Assembly (NCBI GenBank): GCA_037954665.1
Contig: JBBMOL010000374.1
Location: forward strand, 124,001-188,000
Length of the DNA stretch: 64,000 bases
Direction of reading: 5' to 3'
DNA from: Laguncularia racemosa
Taxonomy: Eukaryota; Streptophyta; Magnoliopsida; Myrtales; Combretaceae
Of the stretch, positions 35,257 to 46,763 are shown piece after piece; the stretch's first letter is position 1, and each line of letters starts with the position of its first letter. The notes below the pieces were generated by a model. It was not told the origin of the DNA, made no database searches, and was given only the letters and a program-made list of their open reading frames with translations. A program made the position numbers and the translations under genes.

Positions 35257-36783
35257 ATGGCTAGTACCGCAGTTGACTACCTCCTCCGCAAAGAAATCCA
35301 AGTGTGCAAACCTTTGGATCCGAAATTGGTATTGGACCACTAGTTCACCCTATACAACCCAAAGGAGCAGGCCTTCATCTAGCAGAAAATAGGGCCCATC
35401 CTCTTACTGATGAAGATGGAGATGAACTTGCCCTTGGTACGGGCCATGCTCCACCTATGGGAAATAGAGCCCGCAGCTTTCTTCATCGGGCCACATGAGA
35501 TTACCCCTACTCTGGAAGAGTACACCCAGCTGCTATAGGCTCTAACACTAACCAACCAAGTCTATGTACCAGACCTTGAGGCCGGGCCAGCCGGTATTTT
35601 CAGCAAACTCTTGAGTATTCGCAAAACAGCAATCAACAAAGCCTTAGCAGACTGTGACGGATACTGCATATGGATGGACGAGTTGGAAGCCTAGTTCAAA
35701 GCCCGAGAAGACAATGGGGACAGGAAAGACATATTGTGTGGGGACCCCAAGACCTATAGACAAAGAAGGGTGAATGCTTTCATCCTGATTGCTTTCGCCA
35801 CCATACTATTCCCCATCGGAACTTTCTATGTCCACTACCGAGTTGTAGAATTGGTGACCCAATTCCTGGAAGGGAGATCTTATATCCCGACTCTATTGGC
35901 TAAATAGATCTGGAACTTTAACTTTGTCAAGAAAAAAGGCCACGGGATCCTTCGCTCAAATATTAACCTTATACTGATATGGTTTGTAAGCCACCTCAAG
36001 TGTTTCGGGCTGAACATGGTCCGGAAAACCTTGGCTCAACAAGTGGATCTCGTGGACTCATGCATAGAGAAGATAAAGCTACTCGACGACCTTACCAACC
36101 ATAATTGGGTAGAAGTGCTTAGAAGTTTCAATGCCGATGACATTCTGTGGACAGCTAGATGGAGTTGCTGTGACAAAATTATTTTAACCTACAGTAACTT
36201 TCAAGCCATGCCTCTAATCGGAATCAGTGGATGTATAGGTTATCACCCCAACTCGGTGGTCCGCCAGTTCGATACTATTCAAGACATAGTTTATCGGCCC
36301 TTGCTGGAGACAGTCACATTCGAGTACCAAGATCCGAACATACTAGTGGCTGAAAAATTTGCTAAGCTGGCAGAGGTCAAAGCACTTTGGAAAGCCAGAA
36401 TCGAAAGCCCGAATGTAGACCTCGGAGAGCTAGATGGCGAAGTGGGAAAATATCGAGCCACCAAGGAGTTCATAATCCACTAGTTATATCAGATAGGGGA
36501 AAGAGCATACCGAGTCCCAGATGTCACCCAACCGAGGCTAAACAAGGTAAATCCGGAGTTGGAAATCTACCTAGAGCAGGTTAGAGCCCGGATGGAGGTA
36601 TATTTTGAGGCTGCAGATTATAAAAAGGACATCTAGAAAGGTCGATTCAAGGAATCCGACCAAAGAAACAAAGCCTTGGAAGCTCAGCTGGAGAAGACTC
36701 AAGCCAAAGTCAAAGAATTAGAAGCTGTCATCAACGAGAAGCCTGAGTCTCCACAACAGAAGACCAAGAAAGCTAGGAAATAG
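35257..36783 (+). pseudogene. ORF1 of Ogre-like element C
   Basis: One frame of 508 codons runs from ATG 35257 (MASTAVDYLLRKEIQ) to TAG 36781. It has no frameshift and seven internal stops, all TAG (35341, 35380, 35536, 35692, 35905, 36481, 36634). It lies between PBS and gag, the position of the extra ORF1 of Ogre elements. The protein has an alternating hydrophobic middle part (FILIAFATILFPIGTFYVHY; HYRVVELVTQFLEG) and a charged, probably coiled C-terminus rich in Glu, Lys and Gln. ORF1 function in this group is not established. Each stop but the last two sits where Gln is plausible, so CAG to TAG change is likely. Confidence 0.75.
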
Positions 36784-36960
36784 ATTATCATTGTACTCTT
36801 TCATTTATTTTAAGTATCGAACTCTAAAGTTTCAATATTAATAAAAATAAAGTTTCAATATTACATCATCAATCAATCGTTGGCCCCTTTTTATTTTTAG
36901 CATCCGTGTGACACATGCATCACATTTGCACACATTATACTAAAAAAGAAAAAAAAATGC

Positions 36961-39900
36961 GTGCCAGGTATCAAAATAGCTTCTAAACAACCGAACCCTC
37001 CTAGAAGCCCAATTTGCACATGTTCAAGAGCAAAAATGGCAAACAGTAGTGACAACCGCAACAACGTAAGTGCTGATGCTGCTTCAAACTCTAGGATCGT
37101 ATCCCTGGAACAAACGGTCCAACAGTTAGCTGCACAAGTCCACCTCTTGACTGAAAGCATTGGCCTCTTTCGCACTACCCAGCTAACTTAAGAAGAGCAT
37201 TCGGGGGCCAGAAAAGGGAAGGCAATGGAGGGGCAGCCTCCAGAATATGAAGAAATCAATTCCCACCTCAACCCAGCCTTTGAGTATGAGCCGAGAATCA
37301 ACCAAGGTCTAACCTCTGATGACTTGAAAAAAGAGATGGAGGAGAGATAGAAAGAAATGGAAAAAAGACTCTTCCAACAGCTGGCTGATAAGATGAAAAC
37401 AATAGAAGGGCCTGATGGTTTCGAGCAAGCTAGAATCACCAGTCTGCTAGCATATGGGGAAGAGGTGTACCCTGAGAAATTCAAAACCCTAGAATTTGAG
37501 AAATATAACGGTATTGGATGCCCCAAAATGCACACAAGGCTATACGCCCGGAAGATGAGCAAGTATGCTCAATATGACCAACTGATGATCCAGACCTTCC
37601 ACGACAGCCTTATGGGCCCTACGTTAATCTGGTATGCCCACCTGGATTTCAATCAAGTCAACACATGGGAAAGGCTTGCTCAGGCGTTTTATGACCAGTA
37701 CAAGTTTAATATTGAAGTCGCCCCGTCAGTGATTGATCTAGGGAGTCTTCGAAAGAGACATGCTGAGCCTTTTAAAGAGTATGCTCAGCGCTGGAGAGCT
37801 TAAGTAGCCAGGGTAGCAACCCCAATTTCAGAGAAAGAGTTGACATCTATATTTGTCAACACTTTAGATAAGACCTACTTCTCACATCTAGTGGGCCAAA
37901 CATCATCCAGCTTTGCAGAAGTGGTAGCTGTAGGGTGCTGGATTGAAAGCGCCATCACCATAGGCAGACTCCAAGCAATGGATCCTCTCAGGGTTACACC
38001 AACACAAAGGCCCTTGGGAGGTAATAGAGCCAAGGAGTCTACCGTCAGCACAGTCTACCCCGGTAAAGTAGACAAGGCTGGAACTCGTGTGACATTTCAG
38101 ACCACGAGTACCCCAGCTCAGCACTCCACGGCAAGTCATACCCAGACTACTAGGGTCCTAAGACAATTCACTCTAATTTCGATCCCGCTCAGATAGGTCT
38201 TTGCTTGGTTGTAGGCGGATAATTTGATCAGCTTCGAAATCCCAAACGACCGGTACAAGCCTAGAAACTTCGACTCGAACCTCAAATGTGACTATCATAT
38301 GGGTCAAGAGCGGCATTCTACAAACAGATGCTGGAGGCTCCAACACAAAATCCCGGATTTGATCGATGCCGGAATTGTACACCTCGATTTTGTTAACACC
38401 CCAGCACCCAATGTCAACACCAACCCGCTGCCCAATCATAAGCCCACCATCAATATGGTCACATCCGAAGAGTCAGCTCCGAAAGAAGCCTCTAAGCAAA
38501 AGGCGATAGACCAACAGAAAAGGCAGTCCCGTCAAGTTGCAGAGAAAACCCCCAAGTCACATATCAAAAGGAGATGGTTAGCCGGAGACCCAATAGTCGG
38601 CACCTTGGGAGAATCACATGGGAGATTTGAGTACCTGGTGAACTACTCTTATACCCCGACTGTATATAGGCCACTTAACGGATGGGGGCCCGAGTTTGAA
38701 AAAGAGGATAACTCGCTAAAGGAAGAGGAGAAATCTGTAAACATGATCAATTCGAATCAAAAGCCAAGAGTCATAAAATGCTATGAACACCAGTCAACTG
38801 AGATATAGATCCCAAAGAAAAGATATGTGTTCAATGTCCCGATACCGGCAGAGAGGTACAAGGCCGCACCATTTGACTATCAGACCCTCGAGCAAGAGCG
38901 ACCTCCTATAGTGGGAGGAATCACCCGCTTTGGGAGAGTATATGACCTGAAATATAAAATCCCAACCGAAGAGCCTAACATGGGAAAAGGAGAGGAAGAG
39001 GAAGAGGGGCTCACTGCATTTAACAAAATGGTCAAAGCGAGTGAATACAAGATCATGGAACAACTAAATAAAGTCTCATCCCAAATATCACTCATGGGCC
39101 TTCTTACAGCCTCTGAGCCCCACAGGGAAGTACTCTTCAAAGTGCTCAAACAGATTCAAGTTCTAGAAGGCATCGCTATAGACAAAATAAGTCATGTGGC
39201 GGATTCTATTTTCACCATGGACTAGATATCTTTCTCCCTGGAAGAGCTAGGAGAGGATGGAGACCAACATACAAAACCACTATTCATAGTGGTAAGGTGT
39301 AACGACACGATTGTCTCTCGAGTACTTATTGACAACGGGTCGTCCCTCAATGTTTGCCCATTGGCTGCCCTTGACTTATTGGGGGTCAATCCAAGCAATA
39401 TTAAACCTAGCTCAACGGTGGTCAGGGCTTTCGATAGGTCAAAAAGAGACATAGTAGGGGAGATAAACCTACCGGTGGAGATTGGCCCGTAGGTGTTCTA
39501 CATATCTTTTCAAGTCCTTGGCATCCCAAGATCTTTCAACCTACTCTTAAGAAGGCCTTGGATACATACTGCTGGAGCCATACCCTCCAGTCTCCATCAA
39601 AGGGTCAAATTTATTGCAAATGGGCAGATAGTCACTATGCTGGGTGAGCAGGATTATGCCATATACAAAGAAACTACCATACCATACATTGGGGAGGATG
39701 GTTCAGAAGACCTTGGTCTCTAGATATTCAATGAGGTGAATGTGGTGACCAGCAAGGAGGGCCATCAGTTTAAGGAGGGGCAGCAAGGGACGTTTGGACT
39801 AGGGTACGTTCCTATAACCCGGGAAGAAGCACAAGCTAGAGGTGTCAAAGGTAGGACGAAGGAGAAGCCAGGTGACACCCCGATGCGCATTCCACCCCTC

Positions 39901-40059
39901 TAGAAATCTTTCAGAAAAGCAACTGTCATTTAAGAGCCAAGGATAAGCGAAGATGACATCAGCAATGGGAGCCCAACCCCTTGCATGTCCGAACAGTATC
40001 CAGCTCTCAATAATTGGTTCTGTTATCCTAATGATAGCTCTAGGTCAGCTCAAGGATAG
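36961..40059 (+). pseudogene. gag-protease of Ogre-like element C
   Basis: A continuous frame spans 3.1 kb with no frameshift but with stops: TAG at 37348, 38194, 38212, 38806, 39223, 39490, 39721, 39901 and 40057, and TAA at 37189, 37801 and 39931. The likely start is ATG 37036 (MANSSDNRN), though the frame is open from 36961. Gag motifs include a capsid block (YNGIGCPKMHTRLY, TWERLAQAFYDQYK, FKEYAQRWRA) and a zinc-finger-like CDYHMGQERHSTNRCW. The protease has LIDNGSSLNVCP (Asp-Asn-Gly in place of Asp-Ser/Thr-Gly) and a downstream LRRPWIHTAGA block. It would make the particle shell and process it; this copy cannot be translated through without suppression. Confidence 0.85.
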
Positions 40060-40170
40060 AGAATGATTGTTAACCAAATTTTTATTAAGACTTGTTTATA
40101 ATTCAATTACAGTTTGTCTTACTTATATATATGCTTTCATTTTACTTCACCCAGATCTCCTACCATCGAA
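40060..40170 (+). other. Possible intron between protease and RT of C
   Basis: This AT-rich, non-coding piece ends in a pyrimidine-rich acceptor-like TTTTACTTCACCCAG. Coding similarity resumes right after it. Ogre elements are known for an intron between protease and RT. A clear donor was not identified, so this is tentative. Confidence 0.3.
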
Positions 40171-41404
40171 CATCAGAGACATTTCGCGCAGGTAGAAAAT
40201 AAAAACGCTGATATTGTTTCCAACACTGTTGGGTCAGTTGTTTGAGGCGATATCCTTGACCACGAAATAATACAAGAAAATTGGCAAAAACATGAACAAA
40301 GCGGAATTTCAATCGACGAGCCGATGGAGACAGTAAATCTAGGAAGCATTGAAAAACCTAAAAACCTCAAGATCGAGACCAGTTTAAGTGCCGAGCGAAA
40401 GTGTGAAATGAACGAGCTGTTGACTGAATATGCAAATGTGTTCGCCTGGTCATAAGGTGACATGCCAAGACTAGACTAATCAATAGTGGTTCATAGGCTT
40501 CCCACAAGGGAAGATGTCAAACCTAAAAAACAGAAACTGAGAAGATTTAAGCCTGACATCTTACTAAAGATTAAGGAAGAAGTCAAGAAACTGCTAGAAG
40601 TAGGGTTCATCGAAGTGTCCGATTACCCAGAATGGGTAGCGAATATAGTCCCTGTTATGAAAAAGAATGGAAAAGTACGCGTATGCGTAGACTTCTGGGA
40701 CTTAAACCAAGTTATGCCAAAGGAAAACTTCCCCCGACCTCACATTGATGTTCTAGTGGACAACACTGCGAGAAACCATCTTTTCTCATTTAATGGACGG
40801 TTTCTCAGGATATAATCAAATAAAAATGGCTGAAGAAGATAAAACCAAAACGACTTTCATCACAACATGAGGAACTTTCTGTTACAAAGTCATGCCATTC
40901 GGTTTGAAAAACGCTGGGGCAACGTATCAGAGAGCCATGGTCATGATACTTCGTGACATGATGCATCGAGAAGTCGAAGTATATGTCGACGACATGATAG
41001 CTAACTCTAAAGAAGAAGAGAGCCATACAGATATCCTGAGAGAATTGTTTAAACGATTGAGAAAATTCCAACTCAAGTTAAATCTGGAGAAGTGCACTTT
41101 CAGGGTTACAACGGGGAAATTGTTAGGGTTTGTCATAAGCCGGGAAGGCATTAAAATCGACCCTGACAAAGTAAAGTCTATATTAGAGCTACCTTCCCCA
41201 CGTACTGTCAAAGAGGTAAGAAGTTTGCTGGGAAGATTAAATTACATAGCTCGTTTTATCTCACAGCTCACAGATAAGTGCGGGCCACTATTCCATTTGT
41301 TGAAAAAGAATGCCGCAGTAGAATGGGATGACGAATGCGAAGAAGCATTCAGGACGATCAAAGACTATCTCATAAAACCTTTAGTCTTGATAGTCCCGAA
41401 GTAA
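40171..41404 (+). pseudogene. Reverse transcriptase of element C
   Basis: The segment opens with an acidic linker (MNELLTEYANVFAWS), then RT with VRVCVDFWDLN, FPRPHIDVLVD, a frameshift near 40800, FSGYNQIKMAEEDK, MPFGLKNAGATYQRAM and the catalytic YVDD at 40982-40993, followed by LNLEKCTF and RSLLGRLNYIARFI. It copies element RNA to DNA in the particle. The YVDD core is intact, but TGA and TAA codons upstream and the frameshift break the frame. Confidence 0.88.
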
Positions 41405-42294
41405 GGGAAGCCCTTATTCTTATACCTCACGATACTCCCTGACTCCATGGGATGCGTGTTGGGGCAAAAAATGAAGAGGGAAGAGAGCGTTCCATATATT
41501 ACATAAGCAAGAAATTCACAGACGGGGAATAGAGGTATTCAGAAGTAGAGAGGACCTGCTGTGCTCTAATTTGGGTTATGCACCGATTGAGGTAGTATAC
41601 CCTTTACTATCATATTGAGCTGCTAACAAGACATGATCTTCTGAAGTACTTGGTAGAGAAACTCATTTTGATGGGGAGAATCTCCAAATGGCAAATGCTC
41701 TTATCGGAGTTTGGTATTACATACATAAATCAAAAATCGATGAAAGGTCAATCTTTAGCCGACCAATTGGCAGAACACCCTATTGAGGGGAATTCCCAAG
41801 AGTCACAAGCCCAATTCCCTAACGAAAATATATAAACAGTAGAAGGTACACTAGTAGAAGACCGTGGGATAGAGCAAAACCCTAAGTGGAAAATGCTCTT
41901 TGACGGAGCTGCCAATGTATTTGGTTGTGGGATCGGGGCAGTGTTGATATCCCCAGACGGCACGCAATTCCCTGCAGCAACAAGGCTCACCTTTCCATAT
42001 ACCAATAATATCGCTGAATATGAGGCGTGCATCTTCGGCCTCAAAATGGCTTGCCAAATGGAAATCCGCGAATTAGAAGTATGCGGGGATTCATCACTTA
42101 TCATACTACAGACAAGAGGGGAATATAAGACTAAAGACCCCAAACTGGTACCATACCATCAACATTTGATAGAGCTAATAGAAGAATTTGAGGCAATCAC
42201 TTTCACATACGTCCCAAGAACTCAGAATCAGTTTGCAGATGCACTCGCCACACTACCATATATGATCCAGATAACAGGGGGAGCCGAAGTCTAA
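41405..42294 (+). pseudogene. RNase H and second (archaeal-type) RNase H of C
   Basis: The first part (to about 41835) is a shifted Ty3-type RNase H with remnants around YYISKKFT, ERTCCALIW, LTRHDLLKYLVEK and RISKWQMLLSEF. The second (41893-42294) is a separate RNase H: LFDGAANVFGCGIGAVL, NNIAEYEACIFGLKMA, VCGDSSLII and RTQNQFADALATL, with the D-E-D-D acidic residues visible. A dual RNase H is known in Tat/Ogre retrotransposons, where the second domain resembles archaeal/plant cellular RNase H. The second domain is open across its length. Confidence 0.82.
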
Positions 42295-43610
42295 CTGATG
42301 AAAATAGACATCGAAAATCAGCCTGCCTACTGTTTAGCAATTGAAAAAGCACAAGATGACAAGTCCTAGTATCACGACATTAAAACTTTTCTCCAAGAAA
42401 GCAAATACCTTGAAATGGCTAGCAAAAATGACCAAAGAACACTTAGAAGATTAGCAAGTCATTTCTTATTAAATGGGTCTATACTTTACAAAAGATCGTC
42501 TGATACTACCTTGCTAAGATGTGTGGATAAAAAATGAAGCTTGTGAACTGATGAGAGAAGTACACGAAGGGGTATGTAGACCTCATATGAACGGCTACAT
42601 GTTGGCCCGAAAAATCATGAGGTTAGGATACTATTGGCTAACCATGGAATCAGATTGCATAAGGTATGTCAAGCACTGTCATTTGTGTTAAGTGTATGAA
42701 AACCAGATAAATGCTCCACCCAACGAGTTGCATTTGTTGTTAGCACCATGGCCTTTCTCCATGTGGGGAATCGACATAATCGGCCCAATCACTCCGACGG
42801 CATCGAATGGCCACGGATTCATATTTGTAGCAATTGATTACTTCACTAAGTGGGTAGAAGCTTCATCATATGCCAATGTCACAAAAGGGGTAATAGTCCG
42901 TTTCTTGAATAGGGACATAATAGCTCGATATGGAGTTCCTAAGTCCATCATCACCAACAACGGTACCAATCTTAATAACAAGTCGATGACAGGTTTATGT
43001 CAACAATTCCACATAAACCATAGAAATTCAACTCCCTACCGACCTCAGATGAACGGGGCAGTAGAAGCAACTAACAAGAATATCAAAAAGATCATCGAAA
43101 AAATGACAACAAATTACAAAGATTGGCACGAGATGTTGCCGTTTGCTCTCATGGCTTATAGGACTTCAATAAGAACATCTACTGGAGCTACCCTATATTC
43201 ATTGGTATATGGTATTGAAGCAGTGCTACCAGTTGAGGTCGAAATACCATCATTCAGAATTCAGTCAAAAACTTAGTTAACTGAATTAGACTGGGTAAAG
43301 AAGAGGCTTGATCAGCTGAATCTGATTGATGAAAAAAGACCCACTACACTATGTCATGGCCAGTGTTACTAATAAAGGATGGCCCGAGCATTTAACAAGA
43401 AGATGAGGCCTCGATACTTCAAAGAAGCAGATCTGGTGCTAAAGAAAGTTCTCCCGAACGCCCAAGACTCCAGAGGAAAATTTACCCCAAATCATGAGGG
43501 TCCGTATGTGATAAGAAAAGGTATTGTCAGGAGGAGCTCTCATATTAACTCAAATGGATGGTCCGGAATTGAGAGACCCCACCAATGCAGATGCTGTTAA
43601 GATGTACTAT
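42295..43610 (+). pseudogene. Integrase of element C
   Basis: An N-terminal zinc module is seen (HEGVCRPHMNGYML, HCHLC with the next codon a stop). The catalytic core starts MWGIDIIGP (first Asp present). The second catalytic Asp is lost, as the usual TDNGTN reads TNNGTNL. The Glu segment GAVEATNKNIKK is intact. A C-terminal basic part (FNKKMRPRYFKEADLVLKKV, KFTPNHEGPYVI) follows after a frameshift near 43280. It would insert the DNA copy; with Asp to Asn in the D-D-E triad this copy is catalytically dead. Confidence 0.87.
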
Positions 43611-44010
43611 CCATAGGCAAGGGGATTGAAATTTTGCCAATGTTTATGAAAGCCAATATTTAATACAAGTTTCGTTGAGTCCAGTTTTTTATTTTTTACA
43701 AGCAAAGTTAATGTCTCTGAATGGTCGATAATTCCAACCAATTCTCATTACAACAAACATTCCTAAACACATTACTCATCACTTCACTAATGCATGATAA
43801 ACATTGAAATGATAATGAATCTCAATAAATTTTGTAATACAATTCTATCTACTTTTGAGCATTAAAACCTGGTGCATTAGTAGGATAACACTACCATCAA
43901 AAGGAGCCATGCGCACAAGAAAGAAAGCGCGTCTGGATCTTCAGCCCTGTGTCAAAGTAAGAATAAGCGAAGCAGAAGCAAACCAGCATGAAGGTTCGGT
44001 TATTTGGTTG
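43611..44010 (+). other. 3' UTR of element C, upstream part
   Basis: Non-coding AT-rich sequence between integrase and the solo LTR. I see no gene in it. Confidence 0.5.
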
Positions 44011-44015
44011 CTATC

Positions 44016-45488
44016 TGATGGGTGTCGAATCCAACAAAAATAAAATCCTACTCTTAGAAAATGATATGATTTGCGTATAGTAGTGAGTAGGGTCGTATCC
44101 ACAGGGATTGGTTAAATGTATTTCTATTCAAAACGAATAAAGAGGAAAAGAAAAATGGGGGTTTTGTTTGTGAATCAAATAATGTTGAAACAAAATAATA
44201 AAGTCGAATATTGATAAAAGCATAACCAAAGGAATCAAGATAGTTTAATTCTAGGAATTGATCATCGATGCAAATGTTTTCTATTCTTATTTCTAGATAA
44301 ACTGGTTATGGTTATTAACAAGCTCTAACAACCTATCTTTCCGTACTTCCTCGATAATCAAGAGAAGCTCTTTGATTATTTCTCTTATCGATTAGACAAC
44401 CTTAGACAAGCGCTTAGGATTTAATCTACCAATAGCATTAAAAACTAGAGAGACCACCAATTCATGCCAGTAGATGATAAGATAACCTATTTAAACATGA
44501 TCATACACCTCCATAACATGAATTCGATCATCTATTTTATAACCAAACATGTTATTGTGTCACCGAGACTAGAACAATCAAACAATTACAGATTTGACGT
44601 ACTAGTTGACAATATATTAACTTGCTAATTGAGTAGAAGAGCTGTAATTCATACTAATCAACAAAGATAATAATGACAAAACGATCAGAAGATATATGAA
44701 TATCCAAAAACAAAGAATAGAATAAATACAAGTCAATTAGACCTCACAATTCGTGGAGAATTAAACATCTATGACCCATTGGCTAGAAAAGTAGCTTAGC
44801 TACACATGTTCATCAGCAAAACGGAAATAAAGAGTAAAAACATAACAAGCCTCTGTTCTCCGACTGCCTGCTCTGCCTCCTTCTTTCCTTCTTGTCTCCA
44901 AGATGATCCAAGATTCAAGATTCCTCTAACCCTCTAGGGTTAGTTCTATTTATAATGTTAAAGGAATGGCAGGTGATCTTTTGCTAGCAAAATACGAAAA
45001 TATCTTTCCTTTTTCAAGTAGATTTCGAGAAGTGAATATTCGTCCACCTGGCACACCCTACAACACGGCTGTGGAGCAAGCCGTACCTTCCTTTGTGTGT
45101 AATTCATGTATCATCTTCCGTGTTCAGTGTGTACCACGACTAGATTTCCAACCGTGCCTTCCTTTGTGCATAATCTACAAGTCTTCATCCGTGGCACGTC
45201 TAGCTTCGACCACGGTTTCCACCACGGCTTCCACCACGGCCAATCTCAAGCCGTGCCTCCTTCTAGATAGATACATGTCCATGTGCTTTCCTCTGGTGGT
45301 GTAAATCCTTGTCTTGATCCAAGTTGTACATGACTTCTCTAATTTACTTGAATTAGCATCCTTGACTCCATTTAACCTGATTTATCACCATACTAGAATT
45401 AAGTGCCATTTCCTTATGATTTCTATAAAATTAATAATGAATTAACACAATTTATACTATAAAGATTAAGTATAAAATGGCTCTATCA
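44016..45488 (-). repeat. Athila-type solo LTR inside element C
   Basis: Plus-strand ends are TGATGGGTGTCG and GGCTCTATCA, with perfect TSD CTATC at 44011-44015 and 45489-45493. Minus orientation follows from TATAAATAG on the minus strand (44946-44954) and the U5-like block near 44060-44110. Upstream of TATA in element orientation, 45055-45265 repeats CACGGCTT / AAGCCGTG motifs. No internal part remains. Confidence 0.85.
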
Positions 45489-45589
45489 CTATCCATGATA
45501 AATTGGCGAACATGTTAAAATAAATAACTATCATCCGCATATCATGAAAACATCAAATCATTTAGCTCAGTCAGTAAAAGTATATTCAA

Positions 45590-45965
45590 AAGCATAAGGT
45601 TAGTCAGCCTACATTGGGGCACTCGCCTAAACATCCTCTCTTAAGGTCAGCCCATAAGGGTACCTTTCGAGACATATTGTTATAGGTTAGTTAGCCCACA
45701 TTGGGGCACTCACCTAAGCATCCTCTATTAGGGTCAGCCCACGAGGGCACCTTTTTGAGACGTTTCTCTATGCCATAGGGCACTTTCCTAAATATCTCGT
45801 ATCACGGTCAACCTGTAGGGGCACCTTTCGAGACATCCTTCCCTCAAGGTCGTAAGTCTAAGAAGACACTTCTCGCTATAGGTTAGTCAGCCTACAATGG
45901 GGCACTTTCCCAAACATCTAAACAAAAATGTCAGCCCATAGAGGCACATTTTAAAGCATGTCCTC
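45590..45965 (+). repeat. Tandem ~85-bp repeats in C 3' UTR
   Basis: Four to five diverged units each contain GGTTAGTCAGCC, GGGGCACT, CCTAA(A/G)CATC and GGTCAGCCCA...GGCACCTTT. They lie directly before the shorter repeats and share the 'AGTCAGC...GGCAC' theme with them. Confidence 0.7.
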
Positions 45966-46009
45966 TCATTGGGCACTTTCCTAGACACCTTTCTTTGAAG
46001 TTGGCTCAT

Positions 46010-46335
46010 AGGAGCACTTTTCAAATCTATTGATTAGTTAGCTCAGAGGAGCACTTTTCAAATCTATCAATCAGTTAGCTCAGAGGAGCACTTTTCGAAT
46101 CTATCGATCAGTTAGCTCAGAGGATCACTTTTCGAATCCATTGATCAGTTAGCTTAGAGGAGCACTTTTCGAATCCATCGATTAGTTAACTGAGAGGAGC
46201 ACTTTTTGAATCCATCGATTAGTTAGCTCAGAGGAGCACTTTTTGACTCTATCAATTAGTCAGCTTGTAGAAGCACTTTTCAAATTGTCGATAACCGATT
46301 AGTCAGCTCATAAGAGCACTCTTCGAAGGTATTTT
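46010..46335 (+). repeat. Tandem 37-bp repeats in C 3' UTR
   Basis: About eight head-to-tail units contain AGTTAGCTCAGAGGAGCAC followed by TTTTCGAATCCATCGAT-type sequence, diverging toward the edges. A hypervariable tandem-repeat 3' UTR is typical of Ogre elements. Each unit happens to contain TAGCTCAG and TTCGAATCC, words found in tRNA A and B boxes, but too close together for a standard pol III promoter. Confidence 0.8.
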
Positions 46336-46750
46336 CCCAAACAGTCGCTAGTCTAGTCAAACGCTTCTGTTGACAGGTAGCCAGCTCATAAAAGTGCTTC
46401 CTAAGACAATCTTCTCTTCAAGGTTGCTAGTCCGATAAGACGCTTCCTATCATCAGCTATTTCACTTACAATAACACACCCCTAAACAATTCTTGAAATT
46501 GTTCCTATCGCCAATTAGTCAGCCCATAGAGCACTTTTTGGGAGGATACATTACTCTAGATTGTTAGGACCATCTCCTAAGCAATACCAACCATCACAAA
46601 ATACTCGTGGGATTATTAGCTCGTGGAGCATTTTCCTACTAGAGAATCAATTCCAGATAACCAGCCAAACTAAGGCGTTATCCATTCAATCAAGAGGCCA
46701 AAAATGGCGTCTTTCTTGTCTTTGTAGTTAAGTTTTTCAACCTTTACTAC

Positions 46751-46763
46751 AAAGAGGGGTAGC
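46751..46763 (+). promoter_or_regulatory. Polypurine tract of element C
   Basis: AAAGAGGGGTAGC lies directly before the 3' LTR start TGTAAACATCCC. Confidence 0.75.

Noticed and set aside
46010..46335. Regular short repeats resembling a CRISPR array
   Set aside because: Units are directly adjacent with no unique spacers, diverge at the edges, lie in a plant retrotransposon 3' UTR and have no cas genes nearby.
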